Below the pieces are notes generated by a model. That model worked only from the letters and a program-made list of their open reading frames with translations. It was not told where the DNA came from and ran no database searches. The translations under genes were made by a program, and so were the position numbers. Source: Segatella copri (lineage in GTDB: Bacteria > Bacteroidota > Bacteroidia > Bacteroidales > Bacteroidaceae). Taken from it: a stretch of 64,000 bases of DNA. The stretch covers positions 1,922,001 to 1,986,000 of the forward strand of contig NZ_CP042464.1 in NCBI RefSeq assembly GCF_015074785.1, read 5' to 3'. Below, in pieces: positions 52,585 through 61,463 of this stretch; position 1 is the first letter of the stretch, and each line of letters starts with the position of its first letter.

Positions 52585-53505
52585 ATGAAGATAACATTAT
52601 TTTTGCTCTTGGCAACAGCTGTTGTCGGCAGAGCACAAACAACCACAGAGTTGCTACCAGTTGGCACTGAAGCACCTGACTTCCAAATCACCAATGACAA
52701 GACAGGCGAGAAAATATTCCGTCTGTCCGATTGGAAGACCAAGACCGATGCAGACGGCAAGGTGGTACCAGGCGTATGGACCGTACTCGACTTCTGGGCT
52801 TCATGGTGTCCAGACTGTCGCAAGGACATGCCAAAGGTAAAAGAAATATCAAAAAAATATCTCACGAAGATACAGCTCGTCGGGATTTCATTCGATACCG
52901 ACAAGGAAAAGATGAACAAATATCTCAGCAGCAACCACTACGATCAGTGGATGCAATACTGCGAGGGAAAGAAATGGAAGGAAACTCAGATTTCCAAGGA
53001 TTACCACATCTCATGGATTCCAACCTCCTATCTCATCGACCCTGAGGGAAAAGTATACTTCTCTACCGTCAAGGCCGAGGAAATGATGCAGAAACTGGAC
53101 TCGCTCAACAATTTAGGTAAGCTAACAGCCTTTATAGAGATGCCCCACTACCCTGGTGGAGAGGCGGTCTTGATGAAGCAACTATCCGTCAATACCAAGT
53201 TTCCAAAGTTGTGCCAAAAGTATAAAGCCGCAGCCAAAGTAAAAGTGGAATTTATCGTCGAGAAAGATGGAAACGTCTCTGATGTCGGAATACAAAGTTA
53301 TCAGGTGTTAGACAACCCTAACGGCAAAGATTTCAACAAGCTGTCAGGAGCTGAGCAAACCCAAGTCCGCTCACAAATTCGCACTCTCTTCGAACAGGAA
53401 GGCATCCGTGTTGTGAGCACATTGGGGAAATGGACACCCGGCAAAATAAGGGGCGAGGCTACACGCGTACACTATACCGTTCCCATTGTATTCAGACTAC
53501 ATTAG
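52585..53505 (+). CDS. TlpA-like thioredoxin fused to a TonB C-terminal domain
   Basis: This 306-residue protein has a signal peptide (MKITLFLLLATAVVGRAQ), a TlpA/AhpC-type thioredoxin domain with WCPDC near residue 74 and HISWIPTSYLIDPEGKV, then from about residue 180 a TonB_C-like domain (AAAKVKVEFIVEKDGNVSDV, RVHYTVPIVFRLH). The first ~170 residues are near-identical in pattern to the protein at 10109. TonB_C normally contacts outer-membrane receptors; here, without a membrane anchor, it may target the thioredoxin to a partner. The function is inferred only. Confidence 0.82.
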   Translation: MKITLFLLLATAVVGRAQTTTELLPVGTEAPDFQITNDKTGEKIFRLSDWKTKTDADGKVVPGVWTVLDFWASWCPDCRKDMPKVKEISKKYLTKIQLVGISFDTDKEKMNKYLSSNHYDQWMQYCEGKKWKETQISKDYHISWIPTSYLIDPEGKVYFSTVKAEEMMQKLDSLNNLGKLTAFIEMPHYPGGEAVLMKQLSVNTKFPKLCQKYKAAAKVKVEFIVEKDGNVSDVGIQSYQVLDNPNGKDFNKLSGAEQTQVRSQIRTLFEQEGIRVVSTLGKWTPGKIRGEATRVHYTVPIVFRLH

Positions 53506-53519
53506 AATGGGTTGACAAG

Positions 53520-53640
53520 TTTCAAGACACGTGGTATGACCAAACAGGAAGTCATCGACATTCTTGGCGACCCCAAGACCAAAAGTTTCGATGAATATGG
53601 AGACAAATAGAAATTCTATAAATTCACAAATACACATTAT
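53520..53640 (+). pseudogene. Remnant of a BamE/SmpA-like module
   Basis: The frame TRGMTKQEVIDILGDPKTKS continues to FDEYGDK and a stop, then KFYKFTNTHY. It closely resembles residues 35-60 of the DUF4476 protein at 50233 (ERGMTKQEVIAILGKPKLTS). No start or downstream domain remains. Confidence 0.75.
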
Positions 53641-53652
53641 TTAATAATATAT

Positions 53653-55350
53653 ATGGCAACAGTTGACGACAAGAAGATTATCTTCTCAATGGTGGGCGTA
53701 TCTAAGATTATCCCACAAAACCAGAAACAGATTCTGAAGAACATCTACCTATCGTTCTTCTACGGAGCAAAAATCGGCATCATCGGTTTGAACGGTGCCG
53801 GTAAATCTACGTTGATGAAAATCATCGCAGGACTTGAGCAACCTACCCAAGGTGAGGTGGTTTGGAGCCCAGGCTACTCTGTGGGCTACTTGCCTCAGGA
53901 TCCTCCGCTCGACGAGAACAAGACCGTGAAGGAAAACGTGATGGAGGGTGTGCAGAAAATCTATGATGCACTCGCAGAATACGAGGACATCAACAATAAG
54001 TTCGGTCTCGAAGAATATTACGGAGACCCTGATAAGATGGACAAGCTGATGCAGCGTCAGGCTGAGGTGCAGGATATCATTGATGCTACCGATGCCTGGA
54101 ACATCGACTCCAAGCTGGAGCGTGCGATGGCTGCCCTACACTGTCCTCCTGGCGATTGGCCTGTTACCAATCTCTCGGGTGGTGAGCGCCGCCGTGTGGC
54201 TCTCTGCCGCCTGCTCCTGCAGAAGCCGGACGTACTCCTGCTCGATGAGCCTACCAACCACCTGGATGCTGAGAGCATCGACTGGCTGGAGCAACACCTG
54301 CAGCAGTATGAGGGTACCGTAATCGCCGTAACCCACGACCGCTACTTCCTCGACGACGTGAGCGAGTGGATTCTGGAATTGGACCGTGGTGAGGGTATTC
54401 CATGGAAGGGCAACTACTCTTCTTGGCTCGACCAGAAGACCAAGCGAATGATTCAGGAGGAGAAGACTGCCTCTAAGCGTCGCAAGACATTGGAGCGCGA
54501 GTTGGAATGGGTTCGTATGGCGCCTAAGGCCCGTCAGGCTAAGGGTAAGGCTCGTCTGAACTCTTACGAGCAGATGCTCAACCAGGAGCAGAAGGAGCGC
54601 GAGGAGAAACTGGAAATCTTCATCCCTAATGGTCCTCGTCTGGGCAACAAGGTGATCGAGGCTCAGCACGTTAAGAAGGCGTTCGGCGAGAAGGTTCTCT
54701 TCAACGACCTCAACTTCATGCTTCCTCCTAACGGCATCGTAGGTGTGATTGGTCCTAACGGAGCCGGCAAGACTACCCTCTTCCGCCTCATCATGGGATT
54801 GGATCAGGCAGACGGCGGAACATTCGAGGTGGGTGAAACCGTGAAGCTGGCTTATGTTGACCAGCAGCACAAGGACATCGACCCACAAAAGACTGTTTAC
54901 GAGGTGATTTCCCAGGGCAACGAAACCTTGCGTCTGGGTGGCAGAGATGTGAATGCACGTGCTTACATCAGCCGCTTCAACTTCTCGGGCACCGACCAGA
55001 GCAAGCTCTGCAGCGTACTTTCTGGTGGTGAGCGCAACCGCCTGCAGTTGGCATTGGCATTGAAGCAGGAAGGCAACGTATTGCTCCTCGATGAGCCAAC
55101 CAACGATATCGACGTGAACACGCTGCGTGCCTTGGAGGAAGGTTTAGAGGCGTTTGCCGGTTGTGCGGTGGTAATCAGCCACGACCGCTGGTTCCTCGAC
55201 CGAATCTGTACCCACATCCTTGCCTTCGAGGGCAATGGTGAGGTCTTCTTCTTTGAGGGCAGCTATTCGGAGTATGAAATCAACAAGGCGCGCCGTCTTG
55301 GAGATACAGAGATCAAGAAGGGTCGCTACCGCAAGTTGATGGAGGAATAA
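53653..55350 (+). CDS. ettA: ABC-F protein EttA (energy-dependent translational throttle)
   Basis: This 565-residue protein has two ABC domains without membrane segments: Walker A GLNGAGKST and GPNGAGKTT, signatures LSGGERRRVALCR and LSGGERNRLQLAL, Walker B VLLLDEPTNHLD and VLLLDEPTND. The inter-domain linker (KRMIQEEKTASKRRKTLERE) is the P-site tRNA interaction motif region of ABC-F proteins. EttA binds the ribosomal E site and gates elongation according to ATP/ADP. The length and the second-domain DEPTNDIDVNT fit EttA better than other ABC-F members. Confidence 0.93.
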   Translation: MATVDDKKIIFSMVGVSKIIPQNQKQILKNIYLSFFYGAKIGIIGLNGAGKSTLMKIIAGLEQPTQGEVVWSPGYSVGYLPQDPPLDENKTVKENVMEGVQKIYDALAEYEDINNKFGLEEYYGDPDKMDKLMQRQAEVQDIIDATDAWNIDSKLERAMAALHCPPGDWPVTNLSGGERRRVALCRLLLQKPDVLLLDEPTNHLDAESIDWLEQHLQQYEGTVIAVTHDRYFLDDVSEWILELDRGEGIPWKGNYSSWLDQKTKRMIQEEKTASKRRKTLERELEWVRMAPKARQAKGKARLNSYEQMLNQEQKEREEKLEIFIPNGPRLGNKVIEAQHVKKAFGEKVLFNDLNFMLPPNGIVGVIGPNGAGKTTLFRLIMGLDQADGGTFEVGETVKLAYVDQQHKDIDPQKTVYEVISQGNETLRLGGRDVNARAYISRFNFSGTDQSKLCSVLSGGERNRLQLALALKQEGNVLLLDEPTNDIDVNTLRALEEGLEAFAGCAVVISHDRWFLDRICTHILAFEGNGEVFFFEGSYSEYEINKARRLGDTEIKKGRYRKLMEE

Positions 55351-55403
55351 AGATTCGAAAAAGATAAAGAAGAACTCGGTTCTGAAACAATAAAAAACAA
55401 AAG

Positions 55404-55439
55404 AAAAGGTGTGTCTTTGCCTTAAGACACACCTTTTTT
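55404..55439 (+). terminator. ettA terminator
   Basis: AAAAGGTGTGTCTT (55404-55417) pairs with its complement at 55424-55437; T-tract follows. Confidence 0.85.
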
Positions 55440-55498
55440 GTTTCTATGCAGCCGTTTTCAAAAGCTTTACCAGATGCAACCAGGACGTTCAGGAAACT

Positions 55499-55597
55499 GC
55501 GTCGCGACGTATCTGGCTGTACGTCGCGACATAATGATTATTACGTCGGGACGTATCAGATGCTACGTCGGGACGTAATTTCTTCTATGTCGTCAGT
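55499..55597. repeat. 22-bp phased palindrome array, five units
   Basis: GTCGCGAC or GTCGGGAC occurs at 55501, 55523, 55545 and 55567, exactly 22 bases apart, each within TACGTCGSGACGTA-like dyads; a degenerate fifth (GTCGTCAG) sits at 55589 in the same phase. No gene adjoins it apart from ettA upstream. Confidence 0.85.
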
Positions 55598-55837
55598 TAA
55601 ATTGCAAAAAAACAAATGAAAAAAGCCAAGCATTGTACCCCAAAAAGATTTTTGCTCAATGCTCTCTTAGTTTTCACCCCAAAATCCCTCTAAAACACCT
55701 ATATGTCGCTGTTTTTATGGCAATATATGGCAGATAAAACCGAAGAACAGAGAATTGCCATACCCATAATGCATTCGTAATCAAAGAGATAACCTATCAA
55801 TATGGCAATATGGCAATTCTTTGACGCAAAAAAATAT
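55598..55837. repeat. Gene-free stretch with ATGGCAAT dyads
   Basis: No gene is visible. ATGGCAATATATGGCA (55717-55732), GAATTGCCATA (55752-55762) and TATGGCAATATGGCAATTC (55801-55819) form direct and inverted copies of one word just before the ISL3 insertion. Confidence 0.55.
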
Positions 55838-57693
55838 GGCTCTTCGCAAATTTTGGTGCACATAGTGCTAAAGCTTAAGCGCAACCTTTTTCTCCAACAA
55901 GGTGATGGAGGCTCGTCCTGCCATAATTCGTTTTACTGTTTTTATCTTGCATACCGTTCCTTCAAGAATTCCATTGTTCCATTTGCTGGTAATGGAATTC
56001 TTGATGGCCTGGTAGTCGTCAAGCAAACCCATGGCAAACTTTTCTATTCCATCCACCCCACATCCAATGGCCATATTTATCCATTTGTATAGTCCCATTT
56101 TGTTCTCTCCACTCAATATCCCTTGAAATGTGGAGACAAAGTATTTCAAATCATACATGTTTTTTTGTTGCATGAAAATCTTGACAGATTCCGTCTTTGG
56201 TCTTGAATTAAAGTGTACAATTGCGTTCCAAAGATCATGCTCTTCCATTCGTATGCTTTCTTTTGATAGAAATTTCCTCATTCTTTCTTTGTACTCCCCA
56301 TATTCATTTTTCCATTTCTCCCTCAGAATGGACAGCAACATTTTCATTGCATACTTTTTCCCCGAACCATGAACGCCCTTGACCACACCTGAGTATTCCA
56401 AAGTCTTTTTCTCTAAGATTCTATCTGATATGTACTTCACATTTTTATATACCCATAGTTGGCTAGGGTTGAGAAAACTCTCATAAGTTGCATCTAGCAG
56501 TTTCTTAATCTCGCAACTGCTATAGCCTGTTTTGTCATGGATATCCTTTATAGAGAGCTCTTGATTTACATGCATTTGAAGACACAACTTCCGCTTAGCC
56601 AATGTTTTAGCTTTTTCCACGTCTTTACTCATTGAGTCCAAAGATGCATAAATACCTTGTAGCACCCAGGATTGATCTAAGACTGGAGGTTTGGGACCAA
56701 TTTCACTTTTGTCCAACAAACGTTTTCTTTCATGCAAGAAGCGGCTTTGGACTTGTGGGAAAAGTGCTTTCGTCAAATTTTCCATAATATGGAATTTGTC
56801 TGCGACAACAGTTGCTGCAGGAAGAGCCTTCTTTATAGCCTTGATGTAACACTTGCCCCTATCGCGAGTGATGGTGGACACATGATGATAGAGGCTCAGG
56901 ACTTCAGCGACCTTTTCGGAGTCTCTAGAATCAATCAATTCCAACACTTGACCAGTGTCATGATTGACGATGGCACTACCATACGAATAGCCTTTCCTTT
57001 TAGCAAAATCGTCTATACCAATGTTGGTTGCCGTCCTATCTGAAGCTAGTTTTATATTCTTGAGATGATTGATACATGTGTTGGGGCAGCAATGTATTCC
57101 CATATCCGACAATATTCTGGAAGCTGAGACTGATGACATCTGTAAGTGCACTTGGTTCATTAGTCTTGTACAGTCAATGGAAAATCTAGCATACTTGTTG
57201 AGCCAATCGGGCTGTTGCTCTGTAAAGAAATGACCATCGGCCTTACAGTGAAATTTACGCATATACAAAATCAGTGTAAAACGTTTTCCACCGAGCGGAG
57301 GCATGGTTACTTTCCTTTTTTGCCAGCCACGGGTATGATGTGTCTCGATATGGCAACGATCACAGCAAGCGCAAGTAGACTTGCTTTTTAGCGTCAGTGC
57401 CACTTCATCCTCTGTGATGGTATAGTTGATTATAACGAAATTAGCAAAGTGGGGGATGAGGAAAGCAACGAGGTTTTCTCCCACTTCAAAAGCATTTAAT
57501 TTTAAATCCGTTTGGTTGTTTCCTAAATTTTCTGTACCTTTGCAAATGTTAGCGATTGTCTCCATTGTAAGTCTTATTTTTTGAACACTAATAAACTTAC
57601 ATTTTTTGTCGGACAATCGCTAACATTTTATGTAAAACTTTCTTAAAGAATTCTGCAGTTGGGCATTATGTGCACCAAAATTTGCGAAGAGCC
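55838..57693 (-). mobile_element. ISL3-family insertion sequence, copy 2 (1856 bp, inverted)
   Basis: It has the same 27-bp terminal repeats and length as copy 1, in opposite orientation, with target duplication AAAAATAT at 55830-55837 and 57694-57701. It sits in an intergenic region, after the btuG terminator, so it does not break a visible gene. Two identical inverted copies about 49 kb apart could support inversion of the segment between them. Confidence 0.97.
55868..57565 (-). CDS. ISL3-family transposase (copy 2)
   Basis: The 565-residue protein is identical to that of copy 1, with the same zinc-finger start and DDE motifs, and the same hairpin leader (57546-57626) around the start codon at 57565. 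The consensus antisense promoter (TTTG 57511-57514, TACCTTTGC 57535-57543, plus strand) here points out of the IS toward the 3' end of the btuG-like gene, antisense to it. Confidence 0.95.
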   Translation of the reverse strand: METIANICKGTENLGNNQTDLKLNAFEVGENLVAFLIPHFANFVIINYTITEDEVALTLKSKSTCACCDRCHIETHHTRGWQKRKVTMPPLGGKRFTLILYMRKFHCKADGHFFTEQQPDWLNKYARFSIDCTRLMNQVHLQMSSVSASRILSDMGIHCCPNTCINHLKNIKLASDRTATNIGIDDFAKRKGYSYGSAIVNHDTGQVLELIDSRDSEKVAEVLSLYHHVSTITRDRGKCYIKAIKKALPAATVVADKFHIMENLTKALFPQVQSRFLHERKRLLDKSEIGPKPPVLDQSWVLQGIYASLDSMSKDVEKAKTLAKRKLCLQMHVNQELSIKDIHDKTGYSSCEIKKLLDATYESFLNPSQLWVYKNVKYISDRILEKKTLEYSGVVKGVHGSGKKYAMKMLLSILREKWKNEYGEYKERMRKFLSKESIRMEEHDLWNAIVHFNSRPKTESVKIFMQQKNMYDLKYFVSTFQGILSGENKMGLYKWINMAIGCGVDGIEKFAMGLLDDYQAIKNSITSKWNNGILEGTVCKIKTVKRIMAGRASITLLEKKVALKL

Positions 57694-57724
57694 AAAAATA
57701 TATATAAAACAGCATGCCCGACAC

Positions 57725-57758
57725 ACAAAAAAAGGGAAGCGCCGAAACGACACTTCCC
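57725..57758 (-). terminator. Terminator of the btuB-btuG operon
   Basis: On the minus strand GGGAAGTG (57758-57751) pairs with CGCTTCCC (57741-57734), followed by TTTTTTT. It ends the operon before the IS copy. Confidence 0.75.
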
Positions 57759-57800
57759 CATGGATTGGATGAGTTATATAATCATCTGTCTCGCGACATC

Positions 57801-58961
57801 TTATTCTGCGTATGCTGTCTTGTAGGCAGAGTCAAAGAACATAGCGCAAGAACCTACGCCAGTCTCATACTCATGCTGCTTCTGACCAGCTCTGTCATAC
57901 TCCACTACGTAGCCATTGCCATTATAGTCGGGAGTACCTTTATCGCCCATTTTATAAGAGAGCACGAAGATATGACCGTTCAATGGGTCGGCAAAGATTC
58001 CGCATGGGCTCACAGGCATCTCAGAGAGCGTCAGCGCCTGTGGTTGTGTACTTCCTGCCGCAAGCACGCTCACGCTAGGAGTGCCGCCATAAGGTGCATT
58101 GAGCACAAAGAAATAAGAACGAACCAACTGCGGCGTACGTGTTGTAGTACCAGGGGTTACGCATACAGCATAGTTGCCATCTGCCACCTTCTGCGACTTG
58201 CCCTCGGCGAAACTCACTGCACGTAGGGCATTCTCGCCAGTGGTCGCATAGTCAGGAGCAGGTCCATATACTGGGTTGTCGAGAACATACAAAACATTAG
58301 ATGCATAATAGATGCTGGTAGGATTGTTCACGCCCTCGATATTCTTAGTCTCAACATTGTCGTTGGAAAGATTGATGCAAGAGATGTTGCCACCACCATA
58401 ATCGTAGTTGCTGTTAGCTACATAGAGATTGCCATTGCCGATGACCAAGCTCTCAGGATAGCTGCCCACCTGCCACTTCTTTTGAAGAGCAAAGCTTGTG
58501 GTGTCCACGGCAGCCACATATCCACCGTATGTGGTAAAATAAACCTTGCCACCATCAGCGATAATATGGCGAGGCTCGGCGCCCTCGGCATTGCCCAGCA
58601 ACTCTGTGGTCTTGATTTGCTTGATACTCTGCTTGGTTTTCTTGTCGATTACCTCGATGGTGTTGCTCTGATCTACGGCGAGATAAATCTTGTTGCCATA
58701 TACGATGCCATCATTGGCAGTATTACCGAGCGAACGACCGTTAGCAGTCTTGAATACATTCTGTGTAGCTGTGCTTGAAGCATAGTCGATGGCTGTGAGA
58801 GAGCTCTCGATCTTGCTATACATGTTACCAGAATTCACAACGTAAGCGCCCGTACTATACACCTGGAGATAAGTCTCAGGATAGTCTTCGGCAGGATCGC
58901 ATGATGTCATCACTGCAGTGCCCATCAAGAGCACCGCCAAACCTAATAAATACTTTTTCAT
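57801..58961 (-). CDS. btuG: BtuG-like surface cobalamin-binding lipoprotein
   Basis: This 386-residue protein has a lipobox (LMGTAVMTSC, Cys20) and acidic residues right after it (DPAEDYPE), which favour surface export in Bacteroidetes. The rest is a repeated beta-propeller pattern (DGIVYGNKIYLAVDQSNTIE, GGKVYFTTYGGYVAAVDTTS, GNGNLYVANSNYDYGGGN). In Bacteroides, BtuG propellers bind B12 with extreme affinity and cap BtuB. The gene directly follows the btuB-like gene (42-base gap) under a cobalamin riboswitch, which strongly supports this. The internal family is also known as YncE/DUF5074-like. Confidence 0.88.
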   Translation of the reverse strand: MKKYLLGLAVLLMGTAVMTSCDPAEDYPETYLQVYSTGAYVVNSGNMYSKIESSLTAIDYASSTATQNVFKTANGRSLGNTANDGIVYGNKIYLAVDQSNTIEVIDKKTKQSIKQIKTTELLGNAEGAEPRHIIADGGKVYFTTYGGYVAAVDTTSFALQKKWQVGSYPESLVIGNGNLYVANSNYDYGGGNISCINLSNDNVETKNIEGVNNPTSIYYASNVLYVLDNPVYGPAPDYATTGENALRAVSFAEGKSQKVADGNYAVCVTPGTTTRTPQLVRSYFFVLNAPYGGTPSVSVLAAGSTQPQALTLSEMPVSPCGIFADPLNGHIFVLSYKMGDKGTPDYNGNGYVVEYDRAGQKQHEYETGVGSCAMFFDSAYKTAYAE

Positions 58962-59003
58962 TTTTCTTTTTTCTGTTTATATTTGAATCTAATTTGTTAC
59001 TAT

Positions 59004-61109
59004 CTAGAAGTTATACCCGATGCTGAACATCCAGCTGCGGCGAGGCATCGGATAATGCCCTACGAGTTCATACTGCTTCGCCAGCAGGTTCTTCACATCC
59101 ATCCTTACCTTCACGCCTCGCAGGGATTTGCCAAAGAGGTGTAGGTCGTCGAGCTGACGATAGAGCGTCAGTCCCATGTCCCAGTAACCCTCCACTTCGG
59201 TGCCTTCATAATGTTCATTGTTGGCCCATCGCTTGCTCATTCCCTGTCCATGGAGCGAGACATTCACCCAAGGATTCTCCCACCCCAAGGCAATACTGCC
59301 CGAGTGCAGAGGGATATAGGCTACTTGATTGCCATAATATTTGGACGAGCGATCGGTATGATTCACCACGTGCTGGTAGCTATACGACCCTTGCAGCGAG
59401 AGTTGCTGCCCCGGAGCCATCTGCCAGATACCACGCAAAGAGGCATCCGCGCCAACGACATCTACCCGTGCCAAGTTCACAGTACGCCAAACGAACATAT
59501 TGTAAGGAACGCCCACAATCTTGTCGGTCACCCGATTGCAGTAGCCGTCCAGCGTTGCTTGAATATTCCATCCCTTGTAACGTAGGGATTCGCCGTTTCC
59601 CCCATCTCCAGAAGAAGTTTTTTTCCACGTAAGCCCGACATTCAACTGTCGGGTTTTCTCAGGCTTCAGATCTGAACTTCCATAATGGAAGAAATAGTTC
59701 TCGTTGAAAGTAGGAACCCGGAAGATGTCCTTGTACGAAGCCCTGAGATAAAGCTCATCGCTGGCAGTACCATTTCCCAGGAGCCGATAAGAAAGCGAAA
59801 GCGATGGAGAAAGCCGGCGTGCATCCTTGGCAGCCTGTCCTGCTTTGGTAGGATTGGCGCTGCCTTGCTGAGTCTCTATCTTGCGCCCCACGCTGTTGAG
59901 GTAAACCGAAGCCAGCATTCTGGTAAGAGCCACCCATCTTCCCTTCGCATATCGGGCGGAGAGCGACTGCAGGATGCCATGTCGATGAGGTCGCAGGTCG
60001 GTGGCGAGAGTGCTGTTGAGCGAGTTCATCATCCAGTCGGCAGAGTAATCCACCGCCCAGCCGTCCCCCGGCATCCACATCAGTGCTGCCGAAGTATAAA
60101 ATTCCCTCTGCCAGTAGGTAGCATCATTGCGCCGATTTGCCACGAGCGTGTCCTGATAGGCAGAGCTCGCCCAGTTCATCTTGGCTTGCACCTTCAGCAT
60201 CCAATGGTCATCGAGACTTCTGGCTTGCCATCTCGCCTGAGCAAAGGCGTTGCGGTCGAGCAACTGTTCGGCTGTTACATTGGTATAATATCTCACGATG
60301 CCAGGCAACTGCCGGTCGTTGTCATAATAGTAGATCTTTGCCCACAATTGGCTCCGGCTCAAGCCATCGGCTCGCCTGCCCATCATCCAGTGCATATTCA
60401 GTTCGCCATGCCCTGAGTTCATCCGGCTGTTGGTGCGTCGCTCATGGGTGGTATATTTACCGTTGCGCAAGAGGAAGGGATAGTCGTTTTCGGCATAGGT
60501 GTACTCACCCATCGCCTGGAGAGTGAACCTATCAGACAATCTCTGCACATAGCGCAGATAAGGCGAGACATATCCGAAGGACCCCACCTGCAACTGAGTA
60601 GAGAGGTGAGGCTGCTTGTCGATGGGAATCTCGCTCATGGTCTCGATGGCAAGCAAAGCTGCCACCGAGGCTTGCCGGGTCGAAATGAAAATGTCGTCGT
60701 TGTCACCAATGGTGATTCGCAATGTCTGCACCTGGTCGAGCGAATAACGGGACACATCAATTTCGCCACCCTGACATTCGCTGAGCAGCACACCATCGTA
60801 ACTCACTCCCGTATGTCCCGCTCCGAATCCACGCACAGCTACCGTCTTCATTCCTCCTGCCCCACCATAGTCGCGCAGATTGATGCCTGGCATGCGGTGC
60901 AAAGCGTCGGCCATATCCGTAACGCCAAGCCTTAACATATCCCCATTGTCCAAAAGCTGGAGAGGCGATGTGCTCGTAAGTATCCGGTGCTGCCGAGCAT
61001 TCACTTTTACTTCATGCAAGTGCTCGGTACGAATGGAATCTTGCCCCAGACCCCCTTGTGCATACAACAGTAGCAAGCCACCGAGACAAAATATCCTCAA
61101 TGCCTTCAT
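59004..61109 (-). CDS. btuB: BtuB-like TonB-dependent cobalamin receptor
   Basis: This 701-residue outer-membrane receptor has a signal peptide (through QGGLGQ), a TonB box/plug (LHEVKVNARQHRIL, DMADALHRMPGINLRDYGGAGGMKTVAVRGFGAGHTGVSYDG), and a barrel ending SWMFSIGYNF. It brings vitamin B12 through the outer membrane using TonB energy. The assignment rests on the cobalamin riboswitch upstream and the btuG-like gene downstream. No btuFCD genes are in the window; inner-membrane import must be encoded elsewhere. Confidence 0.9.
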   Translation of the reverse strand: MKALRIFCLGGLLLLYAQGGLGQDSIRTEHLHEVKVNARQHRILTSTSPLQLLDNGDMLRLGVTDMADALHRMPGINLRDYGGAGGMKTVAVRGFGAGHTGVSYDGVLLSECQGGEIDVSRYSLDQVQTLRITIGDNDDIFISTRQASVAALLAIETMSEIPIDKQPHLSTQLQVGSFGYVSPYLRYVQRLSDRFTLQAMGEYTYAENDYPFLLRNGKYTTHERRTNSRMNSGHGELNMHWMMGRRADGLSRSQLWAKIYYYDNDRQLPGIVRYYTNVTAEQLLDRNAFAQARWQARSLDDHWMLKVQAKMNWASSAYQDTLVANRRNDATYWQREFYTSAALMWMPGDGWAVDYSADWMMNSLNSTLATDLRPHRHGILQSLSARYAKGRWVALTRMLASVYLNSVGRKIETQQGSANPTKAGQAAKDARRLSPSLSLSYRLLGNGTASDELYLRASYKDIFRVPTFNENYFFHYGSSDLKPEKTRQLNVGLTWKKTSSGDGGNGESLRYKGWNIQATLDGYCNRVTDKIVGVPYNMFVWRTVNLARVDVVGADASLRGIWQMAPGQQLSLQGSYSYQHVVNHTDRSSKYYGNQVAYIPLHSGSIALGWENPWVNVSLHGQGMSKRWANNEHYEGTEVEGYWDMGLTLYRQLDDLHLFGKSLRGVKVRMDVKNLLAKQYELVGHYPMPRRSWMFSIGYNF

Positions 61110-61222
61110 TCATTCTATCTTTTATATTATTATCTGTGTCTCCATCACGAACCCATCCCACGGGGTTGGATAGAATCATCGGAATCTCTTATCCTAAAGA
61201 CACTCTTTCATCATATTGTTTC

Positions 61223-61457
61223 CGATGGCAACGGCAGGTCTTCTGACTTGCGTCCTCCCCGCATCTCACTCTATGTAAACATAAAAAGATGCAAAACTCA
61301 TGGCAAGCGGTCTTCCCGAAAAAATGTCAGTGACCATGGTGCTTGCCGCAATAAGACGCTTACAGCAGCGGGACTGTCCGGGCTTCTCACCCGATTCCCT
61401 TTTAATCACAACGCACTCATCCTGCCTGAGGCGGCAGAAGGTGGCAGCAAACCAATT
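61223..61457 (-). ncRNA. Cobalamin (B12) riboswitch
   Basis: On the minus strand, in order: GGGAATCGGGTGAGAAGCCC, then GGACAGTCCCGCTGCTGTAA (conserved B12-box region), a P7-P11-like variable part with CACCATGGTCACTG, and the 3' end GCAAGTCAGAAGACCTGCCG. These match the AdoCbl riboswitch consensus. It lies about 115 bases before the btuB start. A -7 box TACCTTTGC at 61472-61464 fits the transcript start. Binding of cobalamin should reduce btuB-btuG expression. Confidence 0.95.
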
Positions 61458-61463
61458 GCGGGT

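Noticed and set aside
55499..55597. Possible plasmid-type iteron origin
   Set aside because: Phased 22-bp units resemble iterons, but no replication initiator gene or AT-rich melting region with DnaA boxes is visible, and the flanks are chromosomal genes.
4546..57693. Composite transposon formed by the two ISL3 copies
   Set aside because: Each copy has its own distinct 8-bp duplication, and the 49 kb between them contains core genes, so they are independent insertions.
57694..57801. ISL3 copy 2 disrupting the B12 operon
   Set aside because: A good terminator (57725-57758) lies between the btuG-like stop and the IS, so the operon already ends there.
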